Shown here piece after piece: positions 51,390-60,875 of a stretch of DNA of 64,000 bases (its first letter is position 1; each line of letters opens with the position of its first letter). Below the pieces are notes generated by a model. The model was given only the letters and a program-made list of their open reading frames with translations. It made no database searches and had not been told where the DNA came from. The translations under genes were made by a program, and so were the position numbers. The DNA comes from Anaerobacillus arseniciselenatis (GTDB lineage: Bacteria > Bacillota > Bacilli > Bacillales > Anaerobacillaceae), in NCBI RefSeq assembly GCF_001865995.1, contig NZ_MLQQ01000002.1:95719-159718 (forward strand), written 5' to 3'.

Positions 51390-52247
51390 CTAATCAAAAA
51401 CATATTTTTCAATCGCCGTAGCAACTCCATCTTCATCATTCGCCGTTGTGACTGCTGAAGCACGTTCTTTTATCGTTGGATCTCCATTTTCCATTGCTAT
51501 TGAGAAACCTGATTGCTCCAACATCGGTAAGTCGTTAAAGTTATCACCAATTGCGATTGTATTTTCTATCGGAACATTATAGTGCTCTGCCATTAATTTT
51601 AAAGCATTGCCTTTATTTCCGTTCGTATCCATAATCTCAATATTATATGGACCAGAAGTTGTAATGACGATGTTTTCTACCTTTTCTTTTAATAAAGATA
51701 TTAAAGCTTCCTTTCCCACAAAAGTAGCAATAAAAAATTTCTGGACCGAGATATTCTCAAGTTGTAATATGTGATCAATGCTCTCGAAAAACTTTAACAT
51801 TTCCGTTTCTTTCGGTTGTTCGGTCATTAACTTAATTTGTCTAGCAGAAAAGTGTTTTCTTATGTCTTCATTTTCATCTAGCAAAACTTTCATCCGCTCG
51901 GTAAAGTTTGCTTCGACAAATATTCCTTTGTTCGTATAAACTTTAAACGGGAAATGGTTCTCGTTTAAAATAGCCGCAACATTTTTAACGCTTTGATTGT
52001 CGATAGAAACTTCTAATAGGCGAGATCCGTTTGCTTCAATGATTGTCCCATTACTACCGGCAATCGGGCACTCTATAGGTGTATCCTTTAATACCTCCTT
52101 AATGTCTTCTGGAGCACGCCCAGAACAAATCATGATAATATGTCCTTGTTGCTGCGCTTTTTGTATCGCTGTTATATTTCGTTTTGAAATGTCTAAGTTG
52201 GACGATAACAACGTTCCATCTAGGTCAATCGCTACTAATTTTTTCAT
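51390..52247 (-). CDS. Cof-type HAD-superfamily phosphatase
   Basis: The product is a 285-residue protein. Motif I is DLDGTLLSS (catalytic Asp8), motif II lies in ICSGRAP, and motif IV is GDNFNDLPMLEQSGFSIAM. The large alpha/beta cap (about 80-200) makes it the Cof/YidA type, which removes phosphate from sugar phosphates, FMN or similar small molecules in the cytoplasm. The exact substrate cannot be assigned. AAAGGAG before the ATG sets the start. Confidence 0.85.
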   Translation of the reverse strand: MKKLVAIDLDGTLLSSNLDISKRNITAIQKAQQQGHIIMICSGRAPEDIKEVLKDTPIECPIAGSNGTIIEANGSRLLEVSIDNQSVKNVAAILNENHFPFKVYTNKGIFVEANFTERMKVLLDENEDIRKHFSARQIKLMTEQPKETEMLKFFESIDHILQLENISVQKFFIATFVGKEALISLLKEKVENIVITTSGPYNIEIMDTNGNKGNALKLMAEHYNVPIENTIAIGDNFNDLPMLEQSGFSIAMENGDPTIKERASAVTTANDEDGVATAIEKYVFD

Positions 52248-52273
52248 GTTTAATTAACTCCTTTATGTATGTT

Positions 52274-52462
52274 TTAGCGGTCGCGTTCTTTTTGTTTTTG
52301 CATAATTTGATGGGCTTTTTCGATGATATCCGATAAAACATCACCTTTATAAACTCTGCCAAGCTTTGTGTTTTGTTGATAGTACTCAACAATTTCATCT
52401 AACTGATTTGCTGTTTCTTTACTTACCCTCACGTTCAGTTGCACTCTTTTTTCTTCACTCAC
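52274..52462 (-). CDS. Ribbon-helix-helix (CopG/Arc-like) small protein
   Basis: The product is a 62-residue protein, MSEEKRVQLNVRVSKETANQ, then LDEIVEYYQQNTKLGRVYKG and DVLSDIIEKAHQIMQKQKE. The short strand (QLNVRVS) followed by two helices is the ribbon-helix-helix DNA-binding fold, as in CopG/Arc and many small regulators or antitoxins. It starts with GTG at 52462 after AAGGGGAGGG. The next gene on the same strand is the HAD phosphatase 27 bp on, so the two may form an operon. No toxin partner is visible. Confidence 0.65.
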   Translation of the reverse strand: MSEEKRVQLNVRVSKETANQLDEIVEYYQQNTKLGRVYKGDVLSDIIEKAHQIMQKQKERDR

Positions 52463-52675
52463 GTAACAGCCCTCCCCTTAAATAGCTTTATGATATTATG
52501 TGATATCCTAGTGCTAGCAATTTGATATCTTAATGATACCCGAAAAATCGATGGAATTCTACAGTGAAGTTGTTCTCATTAGTATGTTCAGCGTTCACCG
52601 TTCATGGGAAAGCTTCTCGAACAATCCCCTAAAATACGTCGCAAGCTCCTGCAGCAACTTTAGAATACTTCGCAG

Positions 52676-52740
52676 CACCTCTTTTAACCCTAACCAACAA
52701 ACCACAAACCAACTATCCAACTTTACACACATACAAGCAC
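52676..52740. repeat. CCAACTATCC-type low-complexity repeat
   Basis: AACCCTAACCAACAAACC and ACAAACCAACTATCCAACTT form an AAC/CCAACTATC-rich tract of the kind also seen at 56732-56770 and 58484-58580. It lies just past the 3' end of the TRM11-like gene. Confidence 0.45.
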
Positions 52741-53679
52741 TTGCCGAGTAAAAGAGGATTTTTTGGCGACGCAACGATCGACGATCTTAAAATTTGCTTT
52801 TTCAATGATTGGATCAAGTGTTTCTACCGTAACGACGATGAGCTTTTCCGTGAATTTTCTCGCAGCAAGAAGCATCTCAAGTTGTTCTTTTTCATCAAGT
52901 ACGGAACATAAGTTGTAGGGCATATCGATAATTGCCACATCGTATTCACCTTGGACATTTCGAATGTCTTTTAAGGTTACTTCGGTATTAAAACCAAAAT
53001 GAGCGATATTTTCTCGTGTTCCAGGAAGAACAAGTGGATTGAGGTCACTCCCTACAATATCAATTCCCATCGATAAAGCCTCGATTAAAACTGTACCAAT
53101 TCCACAACAAGGGTCAATTACTTTCATATTTGTTGTGTTTGGAACGGCAATATTGACGACGGCTCTAGCTACCCTTGTACTAAGGGCTGTAGAATAATTT
53201 TTCGGTTTTTGTTGGTGGTGTAACCACACCGCTTCGCTCTTCGTAAAACGACCGAAAACCCATTTTGTTTTTAGTTTTACGATCGCAAATAGGAGGTCAG
53301 GGTTATGTAAATCGACCGTCCCTTTAATATTTAATCCAATTTTACGCTCAATAGCTCGCCTTTCTGTAAACTCAACTTTTTCAGTTTCTTCATAATTGTC
53401 ATTTTGAATTAAAACAACTTTGAAAGTTGACTTTTCTACTTGAAACCTAGCAACTTTGCGAGAAATGTCTTCAATGCTTGTCCCCTCATAAATGACATCA
53501 ATTCTTTCTTTAATAAATGGACTACGACTAGGAGCTATTTGTAGTGGACTTTCTAAAAAGCTCGATGTCGTATCAAAACCAAATAGAGAGCGCATTTCTA
53601 ACTGGCATAAAGCAAGTTCATCCTCATGGTAGGAGTATTTATATAAATAGTACGGTGGCGTTTGTATAGTTTCAGCCAA
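52723..53679 (-). CDS. TRM11-family RNA methyltransferase-like protein
   Basis: The product is a 318-residue class I methyltransferase. The N-terminal half (about 1-165) is THUMP-like (HEDELALCQLEMRSLFG). The C-terminal half carries DPCCGIGTVLIEALSMG (motif I), GSDLNPLVLPGTRENI and the DMPYNL catalytic (D/N)PP(Y)-type motif. TRM11 relatives N2-methylate guanosine in tRNA; in Bacteria this branch is poorly studied. Start at 53679, with a modest ribosome site (AAAGGATG). It is a single gene. Confidence 0.75.
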   Translation of the reverse strand: MAETIQTPPYYLYKYSYHEDELALCQLEMRSLFGFDTTSSFLESPLQIAPSRSPFIKERIDVIYEGTSIEDISRKVARFQVEKSTFKVVLIQNDNYEETEKVEFTERRAIERKIGLNIKGTVDLHNPDLLFAIVKLKTKWVFGRFTKSEAVWLHHQQKPKNYSTALSTRVARAVVNIAVPNTTNMKVIDPCCGIGTVLIEALSMGIDIVGSDLNPLVLPGTRENIAHFGFNTEVTLKDIRNVQGEYDVAIIDMPYNLCSVLDEKEQLEMLLAARKFTEKLIVVTVETLDPIIEKANFKIVDRCVAKKSSFTRQVLVCV

Positions 53680-53731
53680 ACTAGTTCATCCTTTACAATC
53701 AATTTTCTTTATTATACCATTGTGCCTACAC

Positions 53732-53773
53732 AAAAAGACGCAGGAGATTTTCTATGTGAAAATCCATGCGTCT
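53732..53773 (-). terminator. Terminator of the glycogen operon
   Basis: On the minus strand AGACGCATGGATTTTC pairs with GAAAATCTCCTGCGTCT, followed by TTTTT. It lies 58 bp past the glgP stop. Confidence 0.85.
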
Positions 53774-53831
53774 GCTTTTTATACCGCCGAACAATAGTCG
53801 TTCATCACAGCAATGAGTCTTATTTTATTGA

Positions 53832-56264
53832 TTAATCAATCTTCACCGGGTGAATTCCCCAAATATCCTCTGCATACTCGCGAATCGTTCGATCGCTAGA
53901 AAAATTACCGGAATGAGCGATATTAATGATTGCTTTTTCATACCAGCTATTTTCGTTCCGATAAGCTAAGTCGACATGCTCTTGCGCTTTTGTATAACTA
54001 TCGAAATCTTTCAGTACAAAGTATTCATCATTGTTTTGTAAAATTTGATAGTAGATGTCTTTAAATTCAACGTCGGTATGTCCGAAAAATCCTTCAAGAA
54101 GCTGGTCAAGAACGGTTTTTATTCGTTCGTTGCAATTGTACATTTGCCTTGCTGAATAGCCTCCGTAGCTATACAAGTTTAACACTTCTTCAGAGCTTAA
54201 ACCGAAAATGAAAATATTATCATCGCCAACGTGTTCATGGATTTCGACATTCGCTCCATCTAACGTTCCGAGTGTCAATGCGCCGTTCATCATAAATTTC
54301 ATATTACCAGTCCCTGACGCTTCTTTACTGGCCGTAGAAATTTGCTCACTAACATCAGCTGCCGGGATTATTTTTTCTGCTAAAGATACATTGTAATTTT
54401 CAAGGAATATGACCTTTATTTTATTATTGATTGTAGGATCATTATTAACGACATTGGCCACTGTATTAATCAACTTAATAATTTTTTTCGCAAAATAATA
54501 GCTCGGCGCTGCTTTTGCACCAAAAATAAACGTTCTAGGAACGATGTCTAAATGAGGATTTTCTCGTAGACGATTATATAAGTGCATAATATGAAAAACG
54601 TTTAACAACTGTCGTTTGTACGCATGCAACCGTTTGACTTGAACGTCAAAAATAGAATGTTCGTCGATTTTAACACCTGTTTTTTTGTAAATCACGTTAG
54701 CAAGATTTCTTTTATTTTCGTATTTAATATGTTTTAATTGCTGTTGAAATTCACGGTCTGATGCAAATTCAGTTAAGCGAGTGAGAATACTCGGTTCATC
54801 AATCCAACGATTCCCGATCGCATCTGTAATACGATCCGCTAAATTCGGGTTCGCCTTTAAAAGCCAGCGTCGATGCGTAATTCCATTTGTTTTATTATTA
54901 AATTTTTCAGGGAAAACGTCATAAAAGTGTTTCATTTCACGACTTTTTAATATATCCGTATGCAGTTGAGCGACACCATTCACGCTGAAGCTACCGACAA
55001 TGGCTAAGTGAGCCATGCGCACTTGGCCGTGAGCGATAACCGCTAACTCTTCGATGCGGGAAAACTCTCCTGGATACTTTTCCCATAGTTCACGACAAAA
55101 GCGTTCATTAATTTCATCTATAATCATAAAAATTCTAGGCATCAACTCTTGTATCATTTCAATTGGCCATTTTTCTAATGCTTCACTTAAAGTCGTATGA
55201 TTTGTGTATGCTGCCGTTTTCGTTGTTACTTCCCAAGCTTCTTCCCAGCTAAAACCTTCATCATCCATTAAAATTCGCATTAGTTCAGGAACGATTAAAG
55301 CTGGATGTGTATCGTTAATATGAAGTGAAATTTTTTCATGTAACCTGTTTAAGCTTGTTGAATATTTTTCCTTATATCTTTTTATTATACTTTGAATACC
55401 TGCAGAAACGAGAAAATATTGCTGCTTTAAGCGTAGCTTCTTTCCTTCAATGTGGGAATCATCAGGGTATAAAAACTCAGAAATCGATTCAATCGATCGC
55501 TTATAATCTAAAAACTTGTAGTAGTTATTTAAGTTAGCGAACTGAATATTCGAGTCGTTGACGACAGGTTCAGCACTCCAAAGACGAAGAGAGTTGACAG
55601 TTTGGTTATTGAAGCCGACAATTGGCACATCGTAAGGGATCGCTAGTACTGGTTCATAGTTTTTATGGTGGAATGTTAACTTCCCATCATTTTCATGGAT
55701 GTCAACATGCCCTCCAAAACGAACTTGCACCGCTTCATTGGATCGTCGTACTTCCCATACATAATCTTCTTTTAACCAGTAGTCAGGTAATTCCACTTGA
55801 TTACCCTCAATGATCTTTTGCTCAAATAACCCGTATTTGTAGCGAATACCGCAGCCATGACCTGGAAACTGTTGTGAAGCTAGCGAATCTAAAAAACAAG
55901 CTGCTAAACGGCCTAAACCACCATTACCTAGTCCAGCATCATGTTCCTGATCGACGATTTGTTCATAATCAAGACCTAGTTCTTGAAGCCCTTCTTGAAC
56001 GATTTCCAAAGTACCGATATTGAGTAAATTTGTTTCTAATAACCGTCCCATTAGAAATTCCATGGAAAAATAATAAACTTGCTTTTCTTCATCTTGTTGA
56101 TATTTTTTTCTCGTTTTAATCCAATTGTTACTTACGTGTGTACATATCATGCTGCCTAATGTTTTGTAACAGTTAATCGGGGATGTATCTTCAAGTCGGT
56201 TACTAAATTTTTTCTCGAGTGTTTCAACAAAAGCTTTTTTAAAACTTTCCTTATTAGTAAACAT
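53832..56264 (-). CDS. glgP: Glycogen phosphorylase
   Basis: The product is an 810-residue GT35 enzyme. YYFSMEFLMGRLL and GLGNGGLGRLAACFLDSLA mark the N-terminal part, and SKEASGTGNMKFMMNG has the lysine that binds pyridoxal phosphate (near residue 650). It releases glucose-1-phosphate from glycogen. It is the last gene of the operon, 513 bp after glgA; that gap holds inverted repeats, so separate control is possible. GGGAGG precedes the ATG. Confidence 0.95.
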   Translation of the reverse strand: MFTNKESFKKAFVETLEKKFSNRLEDTSPINCYKTLGSMICTHVSNNWIKTRKKYQQDEEKQVYYFSMEFLMGRLLETNLLNIGTLEIVQEGLQELGLDYEQIVDQEHDAGLGNGGLGRLAACFLDSLASQQFPGHGCGIRYKYGLFEQKIIEGNQVELPDYWLKEDYVWEVRRSNEAVQVRFGGHVDIHENDGKLTFHHKNYEPVLAIPYDVPIVGFNNQTVNSLRLWSAEPVVNDSNIQFANLNNYYKFLDYKRSIESISEFLYPDDSHIEGKKLRLKQQYFLVSAGIQSIIKRYKEKYSTSLNRLHEKISLHINDTHPALIVPELMRILMDDEGFSWEEAWEVTTKTAAYTNHTTLSEALEKWPIEMIQELMPRIFMIIDEINERFCRELWEKYPGEFSRIEELAVIAHGQVRMAHLAIVGSFSVNGVAQLHTDILKSREMKHFYDVFPEKFNNKTNGITHRRWLLKANPNLADRITDAIGNRWIDEPSILTRLTEFASDREFQQQLKHIKYENKRNLANVIYKKTGVKIDEHSIFDVQVKRLHAYKRQLLNVFHIMHLYNRLRENPHLDIVPRTFIFGAKAAPSYYFAKKIIKLINTVANVVNNDPTINNKIKVIFLENYNVSLAEKIIPAADVSEQISTASKEASGTGNMKFMMNGALTLGTLDGANVEIHEHVGDDNIFIFGLSSEEVLNLYSYGGYSARQMYNCNERIKTVLDQLLEGFFGHTDVEFKDIYYQILQNNDEYFVLKDFDSYTKAQEHVDLAYRNENSWYEKAIINIAHSGNFSSDRTIREYAEDIWGIHPVKID

Positions 56265-56495
56265 ACGTTCCCTCCAAACTTCAGTTCATTAACATACTAA
56301 ATTATCATTACAGCACACCGCCCGTATTTACTAAAGTAGATACGGGACGACGATTCTTTAGCCTATACATCTGTCAAATTAGAAATTCGCTCAAGAAATT
56401 CAAACAGGTTATTTATTTTATACAGATTTCGTGATAGCGATACATGATCATCATCTATTTTATGAAGCATAAATTCGCCTCTAGCGTGTAAATAT

Positions 56496-56557
56496 CGGTC
56501 GATTTCCTTTCAATAAGACCTCTTTCGATCTAAGAGGCTGTGAAAGAAAATCGACCG
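56496..56557. repeat. Inverted repeats in the glgA-glgP gap
   Basis: CGGTCGATTTCCTTTC (56496-56511) pairs with GAAAGAAAATCGACCG (56542-56557) with one mismatch, around a nested CCTCTT/AAGAGG. A second pair, GATGATTTC/GAAATCATC (56621-56629 and 56675-56683), lies further on. No terminator T-run is obvious. A CCAACTATC-type tract ends the gap (56732-56770). Confidence 0.65.
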
Positions 56558-56778
56558 ACATAAAACTTTATACAAAACGCACATGGCGATTATTCGTTAC
56601 CAGATAGGTTGAAAAAGGCTGATGATTTCCTTCACTTCGCCGTGACTTTCTGACGAAGCTCAGACGCTCGTTCACGAAATCATCCGCTGAAAGATCCCCT
56701 TTAACATATATAAATTCGATGTTTTCTTTCCAACTATCACCAAACCAACAAACCCACTAACCAACAAACTATAGTTTA

Positions 56779-58230
56779 CTAGCTTTTGACTGTAATTTTT
56801 GATGAGTTCACCACTTGATCATATAGATTCAAATATTCTTTAGCTGATTTATTCCAGCTATAGTTCGATTTTTTAATATTATTAAAGAGACTAGTCCATA
56901 AAGCTTTATCGTTATAAATCGTTAAGGCGCGATTGATGGTAAAAAGTAAATCATGGGCATTGTAATTCGTGAAACTAAAGCCATTTCCCTCTAATGTATC
57001 CTCATCAAAAGGTTGAACCGTATCGACCAGACCACCTGTTTCGCGAACAATCGGTACACTAAAATATCGTAAGGAAATTAGCTGTCCGAGCCCACAAGGT
57101 TCAAAGCGAGAAGGCATTAAAAATAAGTCACTTGCCGCATATAACCTACGAGAAAATCCTTCATTGAACGTAATATGCGTCGAAACCTTTTCAGGATAGT
57201 GATTTGCCGCTTCACGGAAAAATTGTTCGTAATGATAGTCGCCTGTTCCTAATAATACGATTTGGACATTTCGTTGTAATAAATCATCAAATATATGCGT
57301 GATTAAATCTATCCCTTTTTGTTCAACTAATCTAGTAACAATCGCGATCATTGGAATCTCTTCATCCACTTGTAAACCGAGTTGTTCTTGTAATTCTGTT
57401 TTGTTTTTTTGCTTTTTGATACGAGAACTGCGGTAAGGAAAAGATAAATTTTCATCTTTCATCGGATCATATTCTTCGTAGTCGATACCATTAACGATCC
57501 CATATAATTCTTCAGAACGAGCTCGTAGCAAACCATCAAGCTGTTCGCCGTAATAAGGATTTTGAATTTCTTTAGCGTACGTTTCACTAACCGTAGTTAA
57601 CACGTTTGCATGGCTAATCCCACTTTTTAAATAGTTAACGTTACCATGGAATTCGATACTATCGACCGTAAAGTGCTCGTCGCCTAATCCGAGAAGTTCG
57701 TATAAAACTTCTTTCGGAAAAATACCTTGATACTTTAAATTGTGAATGGTAAAAACTGTTTTTGTTTCTTCATAAAAAGAGCTATCATGATAGTGCGTTT
57801 TTAAAAATAACGGAATAAGTGATGCTTGCCAATCATTACAATGAATAATATCTGGTTGGAAATCTATATTCGGCAGCATTTCAAGTACTGCACGATTGAA
57901 ATAAGCAAAACGCTCAGCATCATCATAATAGCCGTAAAGACCTTCGCGCTTGAAATAATACTCATTATCAATAAAGTAAAAGGTAATCCCGTCTTTTACT
58001 AACTTCTCAACACCGACGAATTGGTTTCGCCATCCAACAGGAGCACTACCTGAATAAATATGAGTCATTTGTTGTTTTAAATCTTCTCGGATGCCTTCAT
58101 ATTTAGGGATTACGACTCGTACGTCGTAATCCTCATTTTGTAATTCTTTTGGTAATGCACCAACAACATCAGCAAGACCACCTGTCTTAATAAACGGTGT
58201 ACACTCACTAGCAACAAATAAGACTTTCAT
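56779..58230 (-). CDS. glgA: Glycogen synthase (ADP-glucose type)
   Basis: The product is a 483-residue GT5 enzyme. MKVLFVASECTPFIKTGGLA has the KTGGL substrate motif, IHCNDWQASLIPLFL and FEPCGLGQLISLRYF follow, and the late ETGGLVDTV closes the active site. It adds glucose from ADP-glucose to the glycogen chain end in the cytoplasm. GGGAGTTGG before the ATG at 58230 decides the start over the GTG-type frame opening upstream. It follows glgD after a 355-bp gap with tandem hairpins. Confidence 0.95.
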   Translation of the reverse strand: MKVLFVASECTPFIKTGGLADVVGALPKELQNEDYDVRVVIPKYEGIREDLKQQMTHIYSGSAPVGWRNQFVGVEKLVKDGITFYFIDNEYYFKREGLYGYYDDAERFAYFNRAVLEMLPNIDFQPDIIHCNDWQASLIPLFLKTHYHDSSFYEETKTVFTIHNLKYQGIFPKEVLYELLGLGDEHFTVDSIEFHGNVNYLKSGISHANVLTTVSETYAKEIQNPYYGEQLDGLLRARSEELYGIVNGIDYEEYDPMKDENLSFPYRSSRIKKQKNKTELQEQLGLQVDEEIPMIAIVTRLVEQKGIDLITHIFDDLLQRNVQIVLLGTGDYHYEQFFREAANHYPEKVSTHITFNEGFSRRLYAASDLFLMPSRFEPCGLGQLISLRYFSVPIVRETGGLVDTVQPFDEDTLEGNGFSFTNYNAHDLLFTINRALTIYNDKALWTSLFNNIKKSNYSWNKSAKEYLNLYDQVVNSSKITVKS

Positions 58231-58280
58231 AATTGTACCAACTCCCAATTTTATTTATACAGAAACATTACGCGGTTTTG

Positions 58281-58471
58281 ATTACTCTTCTCGCACAAAA
58301 TTCGGAGAAGAGTAATCAGTCCGCAGTTTCAATTACTCTTCTCACGCAAATATCGTAGAAGAGTAATCATTCCGCTCTTTCAATTACTCTTCTCGCGCAA
58401 AATTCGTAGAAGAGTAATCATTCCGCAGTTTCAATTACTCTTCTCGCGCAAAACTCATAGAAGAGTAATCA
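58281..58471. repeat. Four tandem 51-bp palindromic units between glgD and glgA
   Basis: Units start at 58281, 58332, 58383 and 58434. Each has ATTACTCTTCTC, 13-14 bp, then AGAAGAGTAAT, so each can fold into a hairpin. Spacers are nearly identical (CATTCCGCAGTTTCA type). Located inside the glg operon. Confidence 0.85.
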
Positions 58472-58483
58472 TCTCCCGCTTCC

Positions 58484-58580
58484 GCCTTCCAACCTTCCAA
58501 CTTTCCAACTTTCTACTGCAGCCTAACCGCTAATCACCAAATCAACAAACCAACTATCCAACTATCCAACTATCCAACAA
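58484..58580. repeat. CCAACTATCC/CCAACTTTCC low-complexity tract
   Basis: Repeats of CTTCCAACTTTCC and CCAACTATCC fill the stretch just past glgD. The same word family appears at 52676 and 56732. Confidence 0.5.
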
Positions 58581-58585
58581 GCCCC

Positions 58586-59689
58586 CTAAATCACTTTCCG
58601 CTTCGGTATGACAAACGGAATTTGTTCATTACCAATTAACCGTTTTCCGTTTGTTACAGACACGTCTTTGTCGAGAATGACATGCTCCATAACACTACCT
58701 TCTTTTATGACACCACGTTGCATGATGATCGAGTTTTTAATAACTGCGCCTTTTTCAACTTTTACACCACGGAATAGGATGCTGTTTTCGACGGTACCCT
58801 CGATCACACAACCGTTACCGACAATCGAATTCGTCACTTTAGATCCGTGTAAATATTTTGCTGGTGGTTCATCTTTAACTTTTGTAAATACAGTCAGTTC
58901 TTTATCAAATAAATCTTGGTAAAACTTTCGATCTAGTAATTGCAAATTGCCTTTATAGTAACTCTCGACAGAATTAATGACAGAGTGCACCCCTGTATAT
59001 TCGTAAGCTTGAATATTCAATGATTTCACTTTGGATGCAATGCAGTCGTTAAAGAAATGAGAAGCACCGTAAGCAATACCTTCTTCCAATAACTGTAGTA
59101 AAAACGATTTATTAATAATATACATGTTCATGTAAATGTTGTTATTATATTCTTCGTTGGTGATTTCCAAAACACGACCGTCCGCCTGCACGTCTAACTT
59201 TTGGCACTGTTTATGCTCTGTCTCGAGGCGATCTACTTTTTTATAAATAACAGTAACATCTGCTCCGGATTGAAGATGTTGTTGATAGGCATCTTCATAA
59301 TCGACATTACAAACATGTTGGCTTCCAGAAATGATCACGTACTCCGCTTTACTGCGATGGAAAAAATCTAAATTATTATGAAAGTGTTGCAAATCCCCTT
59401 TTGAAATATCTGTCGGGTCATTCCAGTCAGGTGGTAAAATAAATAGACCGCCATGTTTAATATCTAAGTCCCAACATTTCCCTTTACCAAGATGGTCGTT
59501 TAATGACCGGTATTTACTTCTCGTAAATACAGCGATTTCATTTAAGTGCGCATTCGTCATACTTGATAAGACGAAATCAATAAGTCGGTATCGACCAGCA
59601 AAAGGAACAGCGGCGCCACAGCGGAAGTACGTTAATTCATTTAAAAAATCTTTCTCGTTATCTAAATTGATGACACCCATCATATTCAT
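58586..59689 (-). CDS. glgD: Glycogen biosynthesis protein GlgD
   Basis: The product is a 367-residue ADP-glucose pyrophosphorylase-like protein of the GlgD type. It lacks the GGEGKRL loop of GlgC and starts MMGVINLDNEKDFLNELTYF; AGRYRLIDFVLSSMTNAHLN and the C-terminal hexapeptide-like beta-helix (SIVGNGCVIEGTVENSILF) remain. In Bacilli GlgD partners GlgC and raises its activity. GGAGG before the ATG at 59689 decides the start; the 22 codons upstream belong to the end of glgC. Confidence 0.9.
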   Translation of the reverse strand: MNMMGVINLDNEKDFLNELTYFRCGAAVPFAGRYRLIDFVLSSMTNAHLNEIAVFTRSKYRSLNDHLGKGKCWDLDIKHGGLFILPPDWNDPTDISKGDLQHFHNNLDFFHRSKAEYVIISGSQHVCNVDYEDAYQQHLQSGADVTVIYKKVDRLETEHKQCQKLDVQADGRVLEITNEEYNNNIYMNMYIINKSFLLQLLEEGIAYGASHFFNDCIASKVKSLNIQAYEYTGVHSVINSVESYYKGNLQLLDRKFYQDLFDKELTVFTKVKDEPPAKYLHGSKVTNSIVGNGCVIEGTVENSILFRGVKVEKGAVIKNSIIMQRGVIKEGSVMEHVILDKDVSVTNGKRLIGNEQIPFVIPKRKVI

Positions 59690-59705
59690 CGAAACATTCC
59701 TCCAA

Positions 59706-60875
59706 TTATATTGCTGCAGTAACTTTAATTTTTTCTGAAATATGGCTATTATCACCGATTAAAGTAATATCAGATTTGTCATACTTATTTGGTTGTATAA
59801 TAGATCCATCTTCGATAATACTGTTTTCACCGATAATTGCTTTTTCAATAATCACGTTTTTACCGATTTTTACGTTGGGCATGACGACAGAATCTTTAAT
59901 CACACTGCCTTCGCCTACTTGAACTCCGTAAAATAAAACAGCGTGATCGATATTACCGTCAACTATGCACCCCTCATTAATTAGGGACCTACTTAACGTT
60001 GCCTCAGGCCCAATATACTGTGGGGGTTGATTAGGGTTTTGCGAATACACTCTCCAGTTGTAATCATTTAAATTAAACTCTGGTGTATCTTCTAGTAAAT
60101 CCATATTCGCTTCCCATAAGCTTTCGATCGTTCCAACGTCACGCCAATACCCTTGATATGGATACGCATATAATCGTTTTCCGTCATTTAAAAGTTTAGG
60201 AAGTACGTCTTTGCCGAAATCGTGACTAGAAAAGGAATCGCTTGCATCATTAATTAATGAATTTTTTAACAGTTGCCAGTCAAAAACATAAATGCCCATT
60301 GAAGCTAAGTTACTTTGTGGTTTTTCTGGCTTTTCATCAAATGTATGTACTCGTAAATCATCGGTCGTATTTAAAATACCGAAACGGCTTGCTTGTTCGA
60401 TCGGGACTTCAATCACTGAAATGGTGACGTCCGCTTCTCTTTCCTCATGATATTGAATCATTTTCGAATAATCCATTTTGTAAATATGATCTCCTGATAA
60501 AATAAGAACATATTTTGGATCATATTGATCAATAAAATTGATATTTTGAAAAATCGCATCCGCCGTTCCTTTATACCAATCGCCACCGTTTTGGGCAGTA
60601 AATGGTGGTAATAATGCAACACCACCACTTCTTCGATCTAAACTCCACGGAGATCCGATACCGATATATGAATTTAAAATGAGGGGTTGATATTGAGTAA
60701 GTACGCCGACAGTGTCTATATTTGAATTCGTACAATTACTTAATGGAAAGTCGATAATTCTATATTTCCCGCCAAAATGAACAGCTGGTTTAGCTAAGTT
60801 TTGAGTTAGTAACCCGAGTCGTTTTCCTTCCCCTCCTGCAAGTAACATCGCTACGCATTCTTTTTTGCTTTTCAT
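59706..60875 (-). CDS. glgC: Glucose-1-phosphate adenylyltransferase
   Basis: The product is a 389-residue nucleotidyltransferase. [20 protein letters not shown] is the catalytic loop, [12 protein letters not shown] and [20 protein letters not shown] follow, and the C-terminal part is a left-handed beta-helix ([19 protein letters not shown]). It makes ADP-glucose from ATP and glucose-1-phosphate. GAGGGAGG before the ATG at 60875 decides the start. It overlaps the end of glgB by 86 bp, so the two are probably coupled. Confidence 0.95.
   Translation of the reverse strand: MKSKKECVAMLLAGGEGKRLGLLTQNLAKPAVHFGGKYRIIDFPLSNCTNSNIDTVGVLTQYQPLILNSYIGIGSPWSLDRRSGGVALLPPFTAQNGGDWYKGTADAIFQNINFIDQYDPKYVLILSGDHIYKMDYSKMIQYHEEREADVTISVIEVPIEQASRFGILNTTDDLRVHTFDEKPEKPQSNLASMGIYVFDWQLLKNSLINDASDSFSSHDFGKDVLPKLLNDGKRLYAYPYQGYWRDVGTIESLWEANMDLLEDTPEFNLNDYNWRVYSQNPNQPPQYIGPEATLSRSLINEGCIVDGNIDHAVLFYGVQVGEGSVIKDSVVMPNVKIGKNVIIEKAIIGENSIIEDGSIIQPNKYDKSDITLIGDNSHISEKIKVTAAI

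Noticed and set aside
58281..58471. CRISPR array
   Set aside because: The 51-bp units are repeated head to tail with near-identical spacers, so there are no variable spacers and no cas genes.
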